Of a stretch of 63,767 nt of DNA, positions 6,941-15,972 are shown piece by piece; within the stretch, counting starts at the first letter, position 1; each line of letters opens with the position of its first letter. The stretch covers positions 1-63,767 of the forward strand of contig JACRHJ010000049.1 in NCBI GenBank assembly GCA_016212105.1. Direction: 5' to 3'. This DNA is from Nitrospirota bacterium (GTDB lineage: Bacteria; Nitrospirota; JACRHJ01). The position numbers and the translations under genes were made by a program. The notes beneath the pieces are model-generated. The model had not been told where the DNA came from and did not search any database. It worked only from the letters and a program-made list of their open reading frames with translations.

Positions 6941-8044
6941 TTACGCCACCTCGTCGAGTTTGACCTGTTTCTTGACCTTCAGCAGGCTGTATGCCTTCAC
7001 CTTTTCCGCGTAGCCCCTTATGTCGAGCATGAAGGCCTCCGTGATTATACGGTCCGCGACCAGGACGCGCGTCGCGTCGCTCAACAGGACGCAGTTCCTG
7101 CGCGCCTGCGTCTCCAGCCGGGACGCCATGTTCACGGTAGAGCCTATTGCGGTGAACTTCTTGAACGTGTGGTGTCCGATGTTCCCGACGACGACAGGCC
7201 CGGTATTGATGCCGATACCGAGGCCGAGCGTGTAGTACTCGTCCTTCTCCCAGCCGTTCCGTATCGCTGCCATCCTCTCCTGCATCTCGTTCGCGCAGCA
7301 GACCGCCATGTGCGCGTGTTCCTCCATCGGCTGGGGCGCGCCCCAGAAGGCCATCATGCAGTCGCCCATGAAGTTGTCGAGCGTGCCCTTGTACTTGAAG
7401 ACCACGGTAGACATCTCCTCGAATATCTCGTTCAGCATCGAGACGACCTCCTTGGGGTCGTGGGAGGCGGAGAACGCGGTGAAGTTCCTTATGTCCGCGA
7501 ACATCACGGTCACCTGCCTCGTCTCCCCGCCGACCGCGGAGATCTTCTCCGGGTTCTTGACCAGGTCGTCCGCTATCTCGGGCGATACGTAGCTGCCGAT
7601 GATACGCCTCAGGAGCTTGTTGTGCGTGTCGATCATCAGCTCCTTACGGAGGACCTCCTTTGCCCGGACGGAAATCCGACGGAAGGAGCGCATCCGCGCC
7701 ACGACCTCGTAGGTATCTATCGGCGCGTTCAGTATGTCGTCCGCGCCCGCGTCGAGCGCGGCTATCCTGTCGCCGTGCCCGGTCTCGTGCGTTACGAACA
7801 GCACCGGTATGTACATCGAGGCGGGGTTGTCCTTGAGCTTCTTGCAGGCCTCGCAGGCGTCCTCGCCCTTCAGTCCGTAGTCGATGACTATCATGTCGTA
7901 TGGCGACGCCCCGGCGAGCTTCAGCGCGTCCTCTGACTGGGCTGTCCTGTCGACGGCGTAGCCCACCCGGTCGAGGAACTTGCCGAGTATGTCCATCTCG
8001 GAGTTCTCGGCGTAAAGCATCATGACCCTGCTCTTGTTTTCCAT
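6941..8044 (-). CDS. Response regulator with class III adenylate/guanylate cyclase domain
   Basis: 367 residues. Residues 5-125 form a receiver domain with the phospho-acceptor in 'MIVIDYGLKG' and a 'LFVTHE' strand. Residues 175-330 form a class III cyclase domain with 'VMFADIRNFT' and 'NFMGDCMMAFWGAP' supplying both metal-binding aspartates, and 'FTAIGSTVNMASRLE' supplying the transition-state Asn and Arg. The usual Lys in the D-K-F/I-x-G-D motif is Asn here (LDNFMGD), so base selectivity cannot be predicted. It is a single gene without a neighbouring kinase. The product would be a phosphorylation-controlled cyclic nucleotide synthase in the cytosol. Confidence 0.92.
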   Translation of the reverse strand: MENKSRVMMLYAENSEMDILGKFLDRVGYAVDRTAQSEDALKLAGASPYDMIVIDYGLKGEDACEACKKLKDNPASMYIPVLFVTHETGHGDRIAALDAGADDILNAPIDTYEVVARMRSFRRISVRAKEVLRKELMIDTHNKLLRRIIGSYVSPEIADDLVKNPEKISAVGGETRQVTVMFADIRNFTAFSASHDPKEVVSMLNEIFEEMSTVVFKYKGTLDNFMGDCMMAFWGAPQPMEEHAHMAVCCANEMQERMAAIRNGWEKDEYYTLGLGIGINTGPVVVGNIGHHTFKKFTAIGSTVNMASRLETQARRNCVLLSDATRVLVADRIITEAFMLDIRGYAEKVKAYSLLKVKKQVKLDEVA

Positions 8045-8058
8045 TGACGCACCGCCTG

Positions 8059-8165
8059 TTTATTGCCTCGGCAATTAATTCTGCAATAGACACTGGGTCC
8101 CCGTTTTCACGGGGACGACAATAAAGGCGTCATTCCCGCGAAAGCGGGAATCCAGCGACTTTTCA
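8059..8165. repeat. Composite palindromic repeat, copy 1 (partner at 48775-48880)
   Basis: A TTATTGC...GCAATTAA module, a CTGGGTCCCCGTTTTCACGGGGACGACAATAAA-type hairpin and a CGTCATTCCCGCGAAAGCGGGAATCCAGCGACTTTTC-type hairpin occur in this order. The same three modules in the same order are seen at 48775-48880 with very high identity, so they moved or spread as one unit of about 105 bp. Confidence 0.75.
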
Positions 8166-8281
8166 TGTTTTCGCATGGTTTGCATATAATGCTGCCGGAT
8201 TCATGGCTGGCCTCCTATATGCCGCACTTAACAATTATACAGTATACCAGCAAAATTAATGTTGCGGGGTTATGTGTATGA

Positions 8282-10006
8282 TTATTTACGCCTTGACCTG
8301 AACCACCCCGCCAGCTCGTCCGCCGTCATGGCGTTCAGGACGTCGTCCTTCGAAAGCCAGCCTTTACGCGCTATGCCCACGCCGTAGCCCACGACCTTCA
8401 GGCCTTCGATGTTGTGCGCGTCGGGGTTTATGGCTATCTTCACGCCGAGCCGCCGCGCGTACATGATCTCCCGCCAGTCTATGTCCAGGCGGAGCGGGTG
8501 CGCGTTCAGCTCTATCGCCACGCCGTTCGCGGCGGCCGCCTCGATTACGCGCTTCATGTTGACGGGGTAGCCCTCGCGCGAGAGCAGGAGCCGGCCGGTG
8601 GGGTGCCCGAGGATGGTGCAGTACGGGTTCTCGACCGCGCGGACGAGCCGGGCGGTCGCCTCGTCCTCTGTCATGTTGAACCGAGAGTGTATAGAGCAGA
8701 TAGTGAAGTCGAACCCTTTGAGGACGTCCTCGGCGTAGTCGAGCGAGCCGTCTCCCAGTATGTCCACCTCCGCGCCCTTGAATATGCGGATGTCGGTGTA
8801 CATCGCGTTGACCGCGTCAACCTCCGCCTGCTGGCGCAAGAGGTCGTCGGGCTTCAGCCCGCCCGCGTATGCAGCAGACGGCGAGTGGTCGGTCAGGCCC
8901 AGGTACCCGTACCCCATCTTCCGCGCGGCCCCGGCAAGCTCGGCTACCTCGTCTATCCCGTCCGAGTACAGGGAATGGACGTGGAGGACACCCCGGATGT
9001 CGGTTTCCTCCACAAGCAGGGGCAGCCCGCCCTTTTCGGCGGCGGCGATCTCGCCCATGTCCTCGCGCAGCTCCGGCGGTATGAAAGACAGGCCGAGTGC
9101 CTTGAATATCTCGGCCTCGTCGGCGCACGGGACGGGCGCCTCCTCCCCGCCCCGGAACAGGCCGTACTCGTTCATCTTGAGCCCCATGTCCTTCGCACGG
9201 CCGCGCATGGCGGTATTGTGGAGCTTGCTGCCGGTGAAGTGGTGGAGGGCGTATGGGTACTGGACGTCGGTAACGACGCGGAGGTCGGCCGCGATGCCGG
9301 ACTTCAGTATTACCGACGACTTGGTGTCGCCTCTGGACGTCACGGTCTCGACGTCCGGCAGTGTCGTGAACAGCTCCATGACGGCGGCGGGGTCGTCGGA
9401 CGAGACAAGGACGTCTATGTCCTTGACGGTCTCCTTGCGGCGGCGGAGGCTCCCGGCTATGGACGCGCGGATTACAGTTCCGGACCCGAGTATCGGGCCT
9501 ATGAGTTTTTCCGCCTCGGACATGGCGGCCGGGTAGAGTGACTGGCCGGAGTGTTTCTTTATGAAGGCGATGCCTTCGAGGATTTTTTCCTGGGTCTTCA
9601 GGCCGAAGCCGGGCAGCTCGACCAGCCGGTTCTCGTGGCAGGCGTACTCAAGCTCGCCGATGTCCGCTATGCCGAGCGCGTCGTATACAGTCTTCGCCTT
9701 CTTCGGCCCCATGCCGGGTATGCGGAGCATGTCCATCAGCCCGGCGGGAATTCCGGCCTTCAGCTCCTCGTAATACGCCGAGCGGCCGTTCGAGTGGAGT
9801 TCCAGTATACGCTCGCGTATGCCCTCGCCTATGCCCTTGACGCCCTTGAGGCCGGTATCGCGTATTATATCGTCCAGGTCGCCGGGCATGGACAGGAGCG
9901 TCCGGGCCGCGTTCCCGTAGGCGCGCGTCTTGAACGGGTTCTCGCCCATTATTTCGAGCAGCGTCCCGATCTCATCGAGGACGGCGGCTGCGGTCTTCTT
10001 GTCCAT
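8282..10006 (-). CDS. polX: Bacterial DNA polymerase X with PHP domain (PolX)
   Basis: 574 residues, close to the usual bacterial PolX length. The order is an N-terminal 8-kDa-like helical domain, helix-hairpin-helix motifs ('MLRIPGMGPKKAKTVYDALG' near 94-113), a nucleotidyltransferase core with 'GSLRRRKETVKDIDVLV' (Asp196 and Asp198) and a third Asp near 241, then a C-terminal PHP domain starting 'GVLHVHSLYSDG' (His342, His344, Asp349) that gives 3'-5' exonuclease or phosphoesterase activity. It is a gap-filling repair enzyme. The ATG at 10006 matches the family start and has AGGTG upstream. An in-frame extension upstream lies in repeat sequence. Confidence 0.93.
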   Translation of the reverse strand: MDKKTAAAVLDEIGTLLEIMGENPFKTRAYGNAARTLLSMPGDLDDIIRDTGLKGVKGIGEGIRERILELHSNGRSAYYEELKAGIPAGLMDMLRIPGMGPKKAKTVYDALGIADIGELEYACHENRLVELPGFGLKTQEKILEGIAFIKKHSGQSLYPAAMSEAEKLIGPILGSGTVIRASIAGSLRRRKETVKDIDVLVSSDDPAAVMELFTTLPDVETVTSRGDTKSSVILKSGIAADLRVVTDVQYPYALHHFTGSKLHNTAMRGRAKDMGLKMNEYGLFRGGEEAPVPCADEAEIFKALGLSFIPPELREDMGEIAAAEKGGLPLLVEETDIRGVLHVHSLYSDGIDEVAELAGAARKMGYGYLGLTDHSPSAAYAGGLKPDDLLRQQAEVDAVNAMYTDIRIFKGAEVDILGDGSLDYAEDVLKGFDFTICSIHSRFNMTEDEATARLVRAVENPYCTILGHPTGRLLLSREGYPVNMKRVIEAAAANGVAIELNAHPLRLDIDWREIMYARRLGVKIAINPDAHNIEGLKVVGYGVGIARKGWLSKDDVLNAMTADELAGWFRSRRK

Positions 10007-10211
10007 TTGCGGCACCTGTTTCGGTTCATGCCAGCTTATACGAAGAAGGGCCGACACGACGGCCGGCCCTGCATTTAAACAAACCCACATCCCGCGCTTC
10101 GCGGGAATGACGGACAAACCAGGGCGGGCACGGGGACTCGTCCCTGCATCCCCCTCACCCCGGCCCTCTCCCGCAAGGGGAGAGGGGGTAGCGCGGCGAT
10201 GGCGTTGTCCT

Positions 10212-10694
10212 TTATCTCCTGAACTTCTCCTTCAGCCGCGCAAGGACGCACGCGGGCACCAGCCCTTCCACGTCACCGCCGAAGCCCGCAACCTCCTTCA
10301 CGACGGTCGAGGTCAGGTAGGAGTATTCCTCGGACGGCATCATGAAGACGGTCTCGACGTGGTCGGACAGCCGGCGGTTCATGAGCGCCATCTGCAGCTC
10401 GTACTCGAAGTCGGACACCGCGCGAAGCCCGCGTATAACGACACGGGCGCCCTTCTCGACGACGTGGTCCACGAGCAGCCCCTCGAAAAGCTCCACCTCA
10501 ACCCTGTCCAGCGCGGCGGTCGCCTCGCGTATCATCGCAACCCGCTCGGCGGCCGAGAACAGCGGCGCCTTCTTGGGGCTCGGGGCGACCGAGACTATCA
10601 CCCGGTCGAATATCGCCAGGCCGCGTTTAATCAGGTCGACGTGGCCGTTCGTAACGGGGTCGAACGTGCCGGGATATACCGCTACCGTCTTCAT
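10212..10694 (-). CDS. coaD: Phosphopantetheine adenylyltransferase
   Basis: 160 residues. 'AVYPGTFDPVTNGHVDLIKR' is the nucleotidyltransferase T/HxGH motif, and 'VVIRGLRAVSDFEYELQMALMNRRL' and 'SYLTSTVVKEVAGFGGD' complete the CoaD signature. It catalyses the fourth step of coenzyme A synthesis. The ATG overlaps the lemA stop codon (ATGA), so its translation is coupled to LemA. The gene is full length. Confidence 0.95.
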   Translation of the reverse strand: MKTVAVYPGTFDPVTNGHVDLIKRGLAIFDRVIVSVAPSPKKAPLFSAAERVAMIREATAALDRVEVELFEGLLVDHVVEKGARVVIRGLRAVSDFEYELQMALMNRRLSDHVETVFMMPSEEYSYLTSTVVKEVAGFGGDVEGLVPACVLARLKEKFRR

Positions 10695-11272
10695 TTCTCG
10701 AAGTCCACCTTGGGCACCGCCTTGGCCTCTTCCGGCACCTTGAAGTACGCCGCCTCCTTGAAGCCGAATATCTCCGCTATGAAGTTGGTCGGGAACCGTC
10801 TCCGGGCCGCGTTGTACTGCTGGACGGCGTCGTTGTAACGCTTCCTCTCGACCGATATGCGGTTCTCCGTCCCGGCAAGTTCGTCCATGAGCCGCAGGAA
10901 GGTCTGGTCGGCCTTGAGGACCGGGTAGTTCTCGACCACGAGCAGGAGCCGGGAGAGAGCGGACGACACGGCGTTGGCCGCGGCTATCGACTCCTCGCGT
11001 GTCTTCGCCCCGGCCATCCTCGCGCGCGCGTCCGCGATGTTCTCGAATATCTCCTTCTCGTGCGCGGCGTAGCCCTTCACGGACGAGACGAGGTTCGGTA
11101 TCAGGTCGTTACGCCTCTGGAGCTGGTTTTCGACCTGGCTCCACTGGCCTGTGATGCCTTCGTCCATGTTGACGAGCGAGTTCCTCGCAGACATCGCCCA
11201 CATGAACGCGCCACCCATTACCAGCAGCAGCGCGCCGAAGACGGAGAGAGCGATTATAAGGCCTTTGTTCAT
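10691..11272 (-). CDS. LemA family protein
   Basis: 193 residues. An N-terminal membrane anchor (about residues 3-25) is followed by the LemA helical core: 'GQWSQVENQLQRRNDLIPNLVSSVKGYAAHEKEIFENIADARA' and 'VVENYPVLKADQTFLRLMDELAGTENRISVERKRYNDAVQQYN', ending with 'FPTNFIAEIFGFKEAAYFKV'. The function is unclear. LemA genes usually pair with a TPM-domain gene. Here the TPM gene is 1.3 kb upstream with a TPR gene between. The ATG has GGAGG. A longer frame runs into a repeat and is not used. The stop overlaps coaD. Confidence 0.93.
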   Translation of the reverse strand: MNKGLIIALSVFGALLLVMGGAFMWAMSARNSLVNMDEGITGQWSQVENQLQRRNDLIPNLVSSVKGYAAHEKEIFENIADARARMAGAKTREESIAAANAVSSALSRLLLVVENYPVLKADQTFLRLMDELAGTENRISVERKRYNDAVQQYNAARRRFPTNFIAEIFGFKEAAYFKVPEEAKAVPKVDFEK

Positions 11273-11289
11273 TTGAACCTCCATTATGT

Positions 11290-11403
11290 TGTCATTCCCG
11301 CGAAAGCGGGAATCCATTTTGAAGTCAGAAAGTCAAAATGGGCCCCCGTTTTCACGGGGGTGACAGGGCAGGGCCGACTCGCGCTTCGCCTGGTACGGCC
11401 ACT
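11290..11403. repeat. Composite palindromic repeat (three modules), copy A
   Basis: The order is a GTCATTCCCGCGAAAGCGGGAATCC hairpin, a CATTTT...AAAATG link, a CCCCCGTTTTCACGGGGG hairpin with GTGACA, and an AGGGCCGAC...GTACGGCC hairpin. The copy at 42093-42206 has the same modules, links and order. It ends just upstream of the lemA ribosome site. Confidence 0.75.
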
Positions 11404-11443
11404 GCAATTGGCGCGGGCGCGGCAAACCGCGCCCCGTCAAACA

Positions 11444-12319
11444 TCACGCATTCCCGAACATGCCGGGCGTGGACTCTTCCTGCTTCCTGAAGAGCTTCTT
11501 CGCGTGCTCGGCGGCCTGCTCGGCCTCCTCCAGCTTTCCCATCTGCTTCAGGACATACGCCTTGCCGTCCCAGGAGAACGCGTTCTCCGGGTTCCTGTCA
11601 ATCATCTCGTCGAACATCTGGAGCGCCTCGTCCATCTTGCCGAGCTTGGTAAGGGCGGCGGCCATGCCGTTTATCGCGTACTCGTCGTCCTGGTCCACCT
11701 TCATGGCGAGGCTGAACGCGAGGAGCGCCTCCTCGTAGCGGCCAAGCCTGCCGAAGAGCTGGCCCTGGCAGTCGTAGAAGTACGTCTCCTGCGGGAGGAG
11801 CTTCGCGGCCTGCCTGAAGGCGTCCAGCGCCCCCTCGTACTTCTGCATCTGCTCCAGGAGTATGCCTTTGTCGCGGAGCACCTCGACGCCGGTCGGGTCT
11901 ATCGAGAGCGCCTTGTCGTAGGCCTCGACCGCCTTGTCGTTCTCCTCCATGCCCGCGAGCACGTCGCCCTTCTTGTGCCAGTAGTCCGGGTTCTCCGGGG
12001 CCATGGATATAAGCCGCTCGATGACGCCGAGCGCGTCGTTGAACTTCCCGAAGTTGTAGAGGTACGCACCGTACATGTCGAGGATGCCGGTATTGTCCGG
12101 GGCGAGCTCTATCGCCTTCTCGATGGCCTTGAAGCCCTTCTCGACCTCCTGCATCCCGAACAGCGCGTTGGCCTTGCCGCTGTACGCCTCGGCGTTCGCC
12201 GGGTCGGCGTTTATCGCGTCCTCGAACGCCTTCTTGGCATACTTGTAGTCGCGCTTCTGGAGCAGCTCGAAGCCCTCCGCGTACTTCTTTTTCGATTCTT
12301 CCTTCTTCCTGTCTTCCAC
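11444..12319 (-). CDS. Tetratricopeptide-repeat protein
   Basis: 291 residues with no signal peptide. About seven consecutive 34-residue TPR units start near residue 10 ('YAEGFELLQKRDYKYAKKAFEDAINADP', 'AYSGKANALFGMQEVEKGFKAIEKAIELAP' and so on), and the C-terminal end is charged. It is probably a cytosolic scaffold for protein contacts. The GTG start has AGGAAGG at 9 bp. It lies between the TPM and LemA genes on the same strand, so it may belong to that envelope-related unit. Confidence 0.88.
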   Translation of the reverse strand: MEDRKKEESKKKYAEGFELLQKRDYKYAKKAFEDAINADPANAEAYSGKANALFGMQEVEKGFKAIEKAIELAPDNTGILDMYGAYLYNFGKFNDALGVIERLISMAPENPDYWHKKGDVLAGMEENDKAVEAYDKALSIDPTGVEVLRDKGILLEQMQKYEGALDAFRQAAKLLPQETYFYDCQGQLFGRLGRYEEALLAFSLAMKVDQDDEYAINGMAAALTKLGKMDEALQMFDEMIDRNPENAFSWDGKAYVLKQMGKLEEAEQAAEHAKKLFRKQEESTPGMFGNA

Positions 12320-12559
12320 TTCCAGATACCTTCCTTTCGCTTTAATCGCTCAACCATCTATACAATCAAGTTGGCCTCATCCAATTGCTCCCCCTCTTAA
12401 GATAAGAGGGGGTTGGGGGGCGTTATGACAATCCCGCGTGCCGACACCAGGCTTAGAACGCCCGATGAATCGGGCAACTACAACCGGGGCCAAGGGGCCT
12501 TATGAACTCCAGATAATCCCCTCGCCTCGCGGGCGGGGATTATCTGGAGTGGGATATTA

Positions 12560-13315
12560 TCACCAACCGCCGGAAGCGCCGCCCCCGCCGGAAAAACCAC
12601 CGCCAAAACCTCCGAACCCGCCACCGCCGCCGCTGCCGAAGCCGCCTCCGAAGCCGCCGATGAACGGGCCTCCGCCGAAGCCGCCACGGCCCCGCCTGCC
12701 GCCGCCGAAGAACAGCGGGAGCACGAATATGGCCAGCAGTGCCGCGAGCATGAGCAGGGAACGGCTGCCGGACCGCCCTTTCCGCCTCTGCTGTTCCTTC
12801 GTCGGCGTCTGGACACCGCCCGGCGGGACCCTTTCGGACACCGCCTGTGCCCCGGCCATGAGGCCCGCGCCGAACTGCCCCTGCTTGAAGTACGGGGCCA
12901 TCGTGTACCGGATGATGTCGCCCGCGGTGCCGTCGGTTATCGCGCCTTCGAGGCCGTACCCGACCTCTATCCTGACCTTCTTTTCCTTCATGGCGAGCAG
13001 GACGAGGACGCCGTTGTCCTGGCCCTTCTTGCCTATCTTCCATGCCGCGAACAGCTCGTTCGCGTACTCGTCGACGTCCGCGAACCCGTCCATGTCCGGT
13101 ACGGTGACGACTGCGACCTCCGCCGTGGTCTTCTTCTCAAGCTCCGCGAGGTAGCTCTCAAGACCCGCCGCCTCGTCCGGCTTCAGTACCCCCGCGTAGT
13201 CGCTGACGTAGCCCTTCGGCTCCGGGAAGGTGTGCGCGGCGAAGGCCTGCGTCGCGGCCAGGATAAGGAGCAGGGCCGCGAGGAGGCCGACGGTAATTTT
13301 ATTATAAATGCGCAA
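12560..13315 (-). CDS. TPM-domain (YgcG-type) membrane protein
   Basis: 251 residues from a TTG at 13315 preceded by TGGAG. This start gives a clean signal peptide (ending near 'ATQAFA'). A TPM domain follows ('VSDYAGVLKPDEAAGLESYLAELEKKTTAEVAVVTVPDMDG', 'VLVLLAMKEKKVRIEVGYGLEGAITD'), then a membrane span ('SLLMLAALLAIFVLPLFF'), and a Gly-Phe-rich tail ending 'GGGGASGGW', typical of the family. A GTG at 13348 would add 11 residues. TPM proteins commonly pair with LemA, whose gene is nearby on the same strand. The molecular role is not settled. Confidence 0.88.
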   Translation of the reverse strand: MRIYNKITVGLLAALLLILAATQAFAAHTFPEPKGYVSDYAGVLKPDEAAGLESYLAELEKKTTAEVAVVTVPDMDGFADVDEYANELFAAWKIGKKGQDNGVLVLLAMKEKKVRIEVGYGLEGAITDGTAGDIIRYTMAPYFKQGQFGAGLMAGAQAVSERVPPGGVQTPTKEQQRRKGRSGSRSLLMLAALLAIFVLPLFFGGGRRGRGGFGGGPFIGGFGGGFGSGGGGGFGGFGGGFSGGGGASGGW

Positions 13316-13374
13316 CAGACTCCAGACTGTTAATTGGCAGCGTGTCACGCACCCCGCGCGGGATGCCTGCCCTC

Positions 13375-13575
13375 TTGTTTTTATGGGGCCGACCCGCGTG
13401 TTGGCCCTGATTTGTGGTTTCAGAGGTGCGGGCGCAGTAAACTGCGCCCCTACAACTTCATCATATACAGGCGGATTCTTCGGCGCAGCCTCAGAATGAC
13501 AACCACCTTCGACTTCCTGGATTCCCGCCGGAGTTTATCCCGGTAAGCCTAAAGCCGGGGCGGGAATGACGGACA
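13375..13575. repeat. Intergenic palindromic repeats
   Basis: A GGGCCGACCCGCGTGTTGGCCC hairpin is followed by GTGCGGGCGCAGTAAACTGCGCCCC and a long CTGGATTCCCGCC...GGCGGGAATGACGG unit (13520-13575). Each has relatives elsewhere in the window. No coding signal is present. Confidence 0.6.
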
Positions 13576-13609
13576 AAGGAGACATCCGGCCGAACTGTCT
13601 ACTTTATAC

Positions 13610-14347
13610 TCATACCTCCATCTTGTCAACCTTTTCCGCGAGTTTGACCAGTTCCGCGAGGTAGAGCGCGTAAAGCCTGTCCGCCTCGGCCTTCTTCATC
13701 CGGACCGCGCCCTGGCGCACGCGGAGCGCCTCGGCGAAGGGGTGCTCGTCCAGCCCGGCCTCCGCGCAGAAGGCCTTTATAATAGCCTCCCGGCCGGCCG
13801 GGACAGGCCTGCCCATAAGCCGGAGCAGGTTCCTCATCACGTCGGCGAACGGCTCTATGGAGGTCGAGATGAGCGAGATAATGAGCGCCTCGTCCCCGCC
13901 GGACTCCATGTACGACTGCCGGAAATGTATGAGCTTGCCCTTTACCTGCTCCTCGCACTCGCGGCGCAGGTTCTCGGTGCCGACGTCGAGCCCGGCCAGT
14001 ACGTCCTCGCCGAAAAGCAAAACGTTCGACTCCTTCATCTCCAGGAACTCCATCGGGAAGATGTCCGTCGAGGACTCTATGGTCTTCCATGTCATCATGA
14101 GGGGCGCGGCGATGCCCTTGCCGTGCCAGGTCGCGTGAATACCCGCGTACCGCCCCAGGACGTCCATGTCTATGACGGACATGACGGCGACCAGCTTCAG
14201 GTGGCGGGCGCCGAGGCTGCCTGGCTCCGTCGCCCCGTCGCCGACCAAGTAAAGCGCGGTGAGCCTGTCGCCGTACAGCGACTTCATCGCCGCGACGAAC
14301 TCGTCGAGCGACTTCTTCCTCTTCTCGTCAAGCATAAGTTCAGCCAT
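13610..14347 (-). CDS. Conserved hypothetical protein, degenerate nucleotidyltransferase-like
   Basis: 245 residues. The N-terminal part 'SLDEFVAAMKSLYGDRLTALYLVGDGATEPGS' resembles the first strand and helix of a minimal nucleotidyltransferase fold, but the usual G-S-x-A and D-x-D residues are replaced. The remainder is mainly helical and unrecognised. The ATG has GGAGGG at 6 bp and overlaps the stop of the CDF transporter gene by 8 bp, so the two genes are translationally coupled. A nucleotidyltransferase-derived binding role is only a guess. Confidence 0.7.
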   Translation of the reverse strand: MAELMLDEKRKKSLDEFVAAMKSLYGDRLTALYLVGDGATEPGSLGARHLKLVAVMSVIDMDVLGRYAGIHATWHGKGIAAPLMMTWKTIESSTDIFPMEFLEMKESNVLLFGEDVLAGLDVGTENLRRECEEQVKGKLIHFRQSYMESGGDEALIISLISTSIEPFADVMRNLLRLMGRPVPAGREAIIKAFCAEAGLDEHPFAEALRVRQGAVRMKKAEADRLYALYLAELVKLAEKVDKMEV

Positions 14348-15254
14348 CCTTGCCCTCCGGCTCAATGTGTACAATCACGTCGTATACACCTGGAATCCTC
14401 GCCCTAATCCTGTCCTCGACCTGGTGCGAAATGTCGTGCGCCTCGCCTGCGGTGATTTCCGCGTCCACGTGGACACGGAGGTCTATGCACACGGCGTCGT
14501 CCCTGCCCCGGCTCCTGACGTGGTGGCAGTTCCTGACGCCCGGCACGGACAGGCATATCCCCATTATCTCCTCGGAGCGTATGCGGGCGGTGTCGCACAG
14601 GATGTCCGAGCTGTTCTTGATTATGCCGAAACCGACACGCGCTATCAGCACGCCGATTACCAGCGCGGCTATGGGGTCCGCCACCGGGTATCCGAGCCTG
14701 ACCGCCGCCAGGCTGACGATGACGGAGCCGGACGCGAGGATGTCGCTCCTGGTGTGACCCGCGTCCGCGAGCAGGAAGTCGCTCCCGTACTCGCGCCCCT
14801 TCTTCGTCTCGTACAGTGTGACGAATATGTTCATCGCCATGCTGCCGAGCATCACGGCGAAGCTGACGGCGGTGACGTTTGCCGGCTCCACGCCGTTTAC
14901 AAACTGGCCGTAGGCCCTCTGGAGCAGCTCGAAGCAGGTCAGGAACAGGAGCAGCGCGACGCCCACGGCCGCGAACGTCTCGTACTTCTTGTGGCCGTAA
15001 GGGTGCGACTCGTCCGGAGGCATGCCAGCGATGTGGATGCCGGCCAGCCCGATGACGTTCGAGGACGCGTCGAAGAACGAGTGGAACCCGTCCGCAACCA
15101 TGCCGATCGAGCCCGACATGTAACCCGCCACGAGCTTGGCGCACGAGACCAGGAGGTTCAGGCCGAGGGTCAGGAGCAAGACCGCTCTGACGCGCCCCAT
15201 GTTGTCGGTCGCCGCGCTCCGCACTTGAGCGCTATTGCTCTTAATATTCGCCAC
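14340..15254 (-). CDS. Cation diffusion facilitator family transporter
   Basis: 304 residues with six predicted membrane helices and a C-terminal cytosolic ferredoxin-like domain. Metal-site motifs are 'MVADGFHSFFDASSNVIGL' in helix 2, 'HPYGHKKYE' in the loop, and 'LLADAGHTRSDILAS' in helix 5. It probably exports divalent metal (zinc, iron or manganese) by proton antiport. The metal cannot be chosen from these residues with confidence. The GTG start has a weak ribosome site. It is divergent from the comFB-like gene, and the downstream gene overlaps its stop. Confidence 0.92.
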   Translation of the reverse strand: MANIKSNSAQVRSAATDNMGRVRAVLLLTLGLNLLVSCAKLVAGYMSGSIGMVADGFHSFFDASSNVIGLAGIHIAGMPPDESHPYGHKKYETFAAVGVALLLFLTCFELLQRAYGQFVNGVEPANVTAVSFAVMLGSMAMNIFVTLYETKKGREYGSDFLLADAGHTRSDILASGSVIVSLAAVRLGYPVADPIAALVIGVLIARVGFGIIKNSSDILCDTARIRSEEIMGICLSVPGVRNCHHVRSRGRDDAVCIDLRVHVDAEITAGEAHDISHQVEDRIRARIPGVYDVIVHIEPEGKDG

Positions 15255-15331
15255 TCGCCCTGCCCTGTTTTCCGTGCCGGGGATACGACTCCAAGCATAT
15301 CAAACGGTTAACGCGCACACACCACAAAAGT

Positions 15332-15360
15332 TTGCATCTGGTACGATTCTTGCTTATACT
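15332..15360 (+). promoter_or_regulatory. Sigma-70-type promoter of the comFB-like gene
   Basis: TTGCAT (15332-15337) and TATACT (15355-15360) are spaced by 17 bp, about 34 bp before the ATG at 15394. This is a strong match in a short AT-rich patch. Confidence 0.7.
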
Positions 15361-15393
15361 TGTATCAGCAGGTCAAATATATCGCGGGGTACC

Positions 15394-15738
15394 ATGAGCT
15401 TCTTTACGCGTCCGAGAATAAGAAACGCCAACTACGACAAGGTCCTGTACTACGTGGACAAGATGCTGTCGGAGAGCGACCGCTACTGCCGATGCCACCG
15501 CTGCCGGCTGGACGCGTCCGCGCTCGCGCTCAACACCCTCCCGCCGCACTACTACGTGGACTCCGGCAGGGAGGACGACAAGTCGCTCGGCTCCTCCTGG
15601 ATACTTATCGAGATAGCCGTGCGCGAGGCGCTCGAACGCGTCAACTCCGCGCCGCACCACGAAAGGCCGGACATCGCCGGCCACGACGGGCCGGAAGCGC
15701 CGCCCTACGTCGTGGTGGATACCGGGACGGAGGGGTAG
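15394..15738 (+). CDS. Late-competence ComFB-like protein
   Basis: 114 residues. 'VDKMLSESDRYCRCHRCRLDASALALNTLPPHYYVD' matches the ComFB core (C-x-C-x2-C-R-x-D, A-L-A-L-N-x-L-P-P-x-Y), including the Cys cluster thought to bind metal. ComFB is named from a Bacillus competence operon, and its relatives in other phyla occur with c-di-GMP and motility genes. The exact role is unknown. It is preceded by a near-consensus promoter and stands alone. Confidence 0.85.
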   Translation: MSFFTRPRIRNANYDKVLYYVDKMLSESDRYCRCHRCRLDASALALNTLPPHYYVDSGREDDKSLGSSWILIEIAVREALERVNSAPHHERPDIAGHDGPEAPPYVVVDTGTEG

Positions 15739-15877
15739 AAGCTAACGCCCTATATTTACAACGGACTGTACTGTTCCCGGCAATAACACCAACCATTAAT
15801 TGCCGAGTGTGAAATGACTTCGTCGCCTCTTTCCTGGCTTTAACAAAGCCTGCCGCCCAGTGTATAAACTAAAGAAC

Positions 15878-15965
15878 GCTTGTAGCCCGTGCTTGACTTT
15901 ATCAAAGCTAGTCGCCCGTGCTTGACTTTATCAAAGCTTGTCGCCCCGTGCTTGACACGGGGTCC
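15878..15965. repeat. Three tandem 29-bp repeats next to a dispersed palindrome
   Basis: Units start at 15878, 15907 and 15936. The first two are nearly identical (GCTTGTAGCCCGTGCTTGAC... and GCTAGTCGCCCGTGCTTGAC...), and the third merges into the dispersed palindrome CCCCGTGCTTGACACGGGG. A more decayed unit precedes them. The arrangement suggests local amplification of one arm of the palindromic repeat. Confidence 0.6.
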
Positions 15966-15972
15966 AGGAAGT

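Noticed and set aside
15878..15965. CRISPR-like array
   Set aside because: There are only three direct 29-bp units with no spacers between them and no cas genes. It is a tandem repeat.
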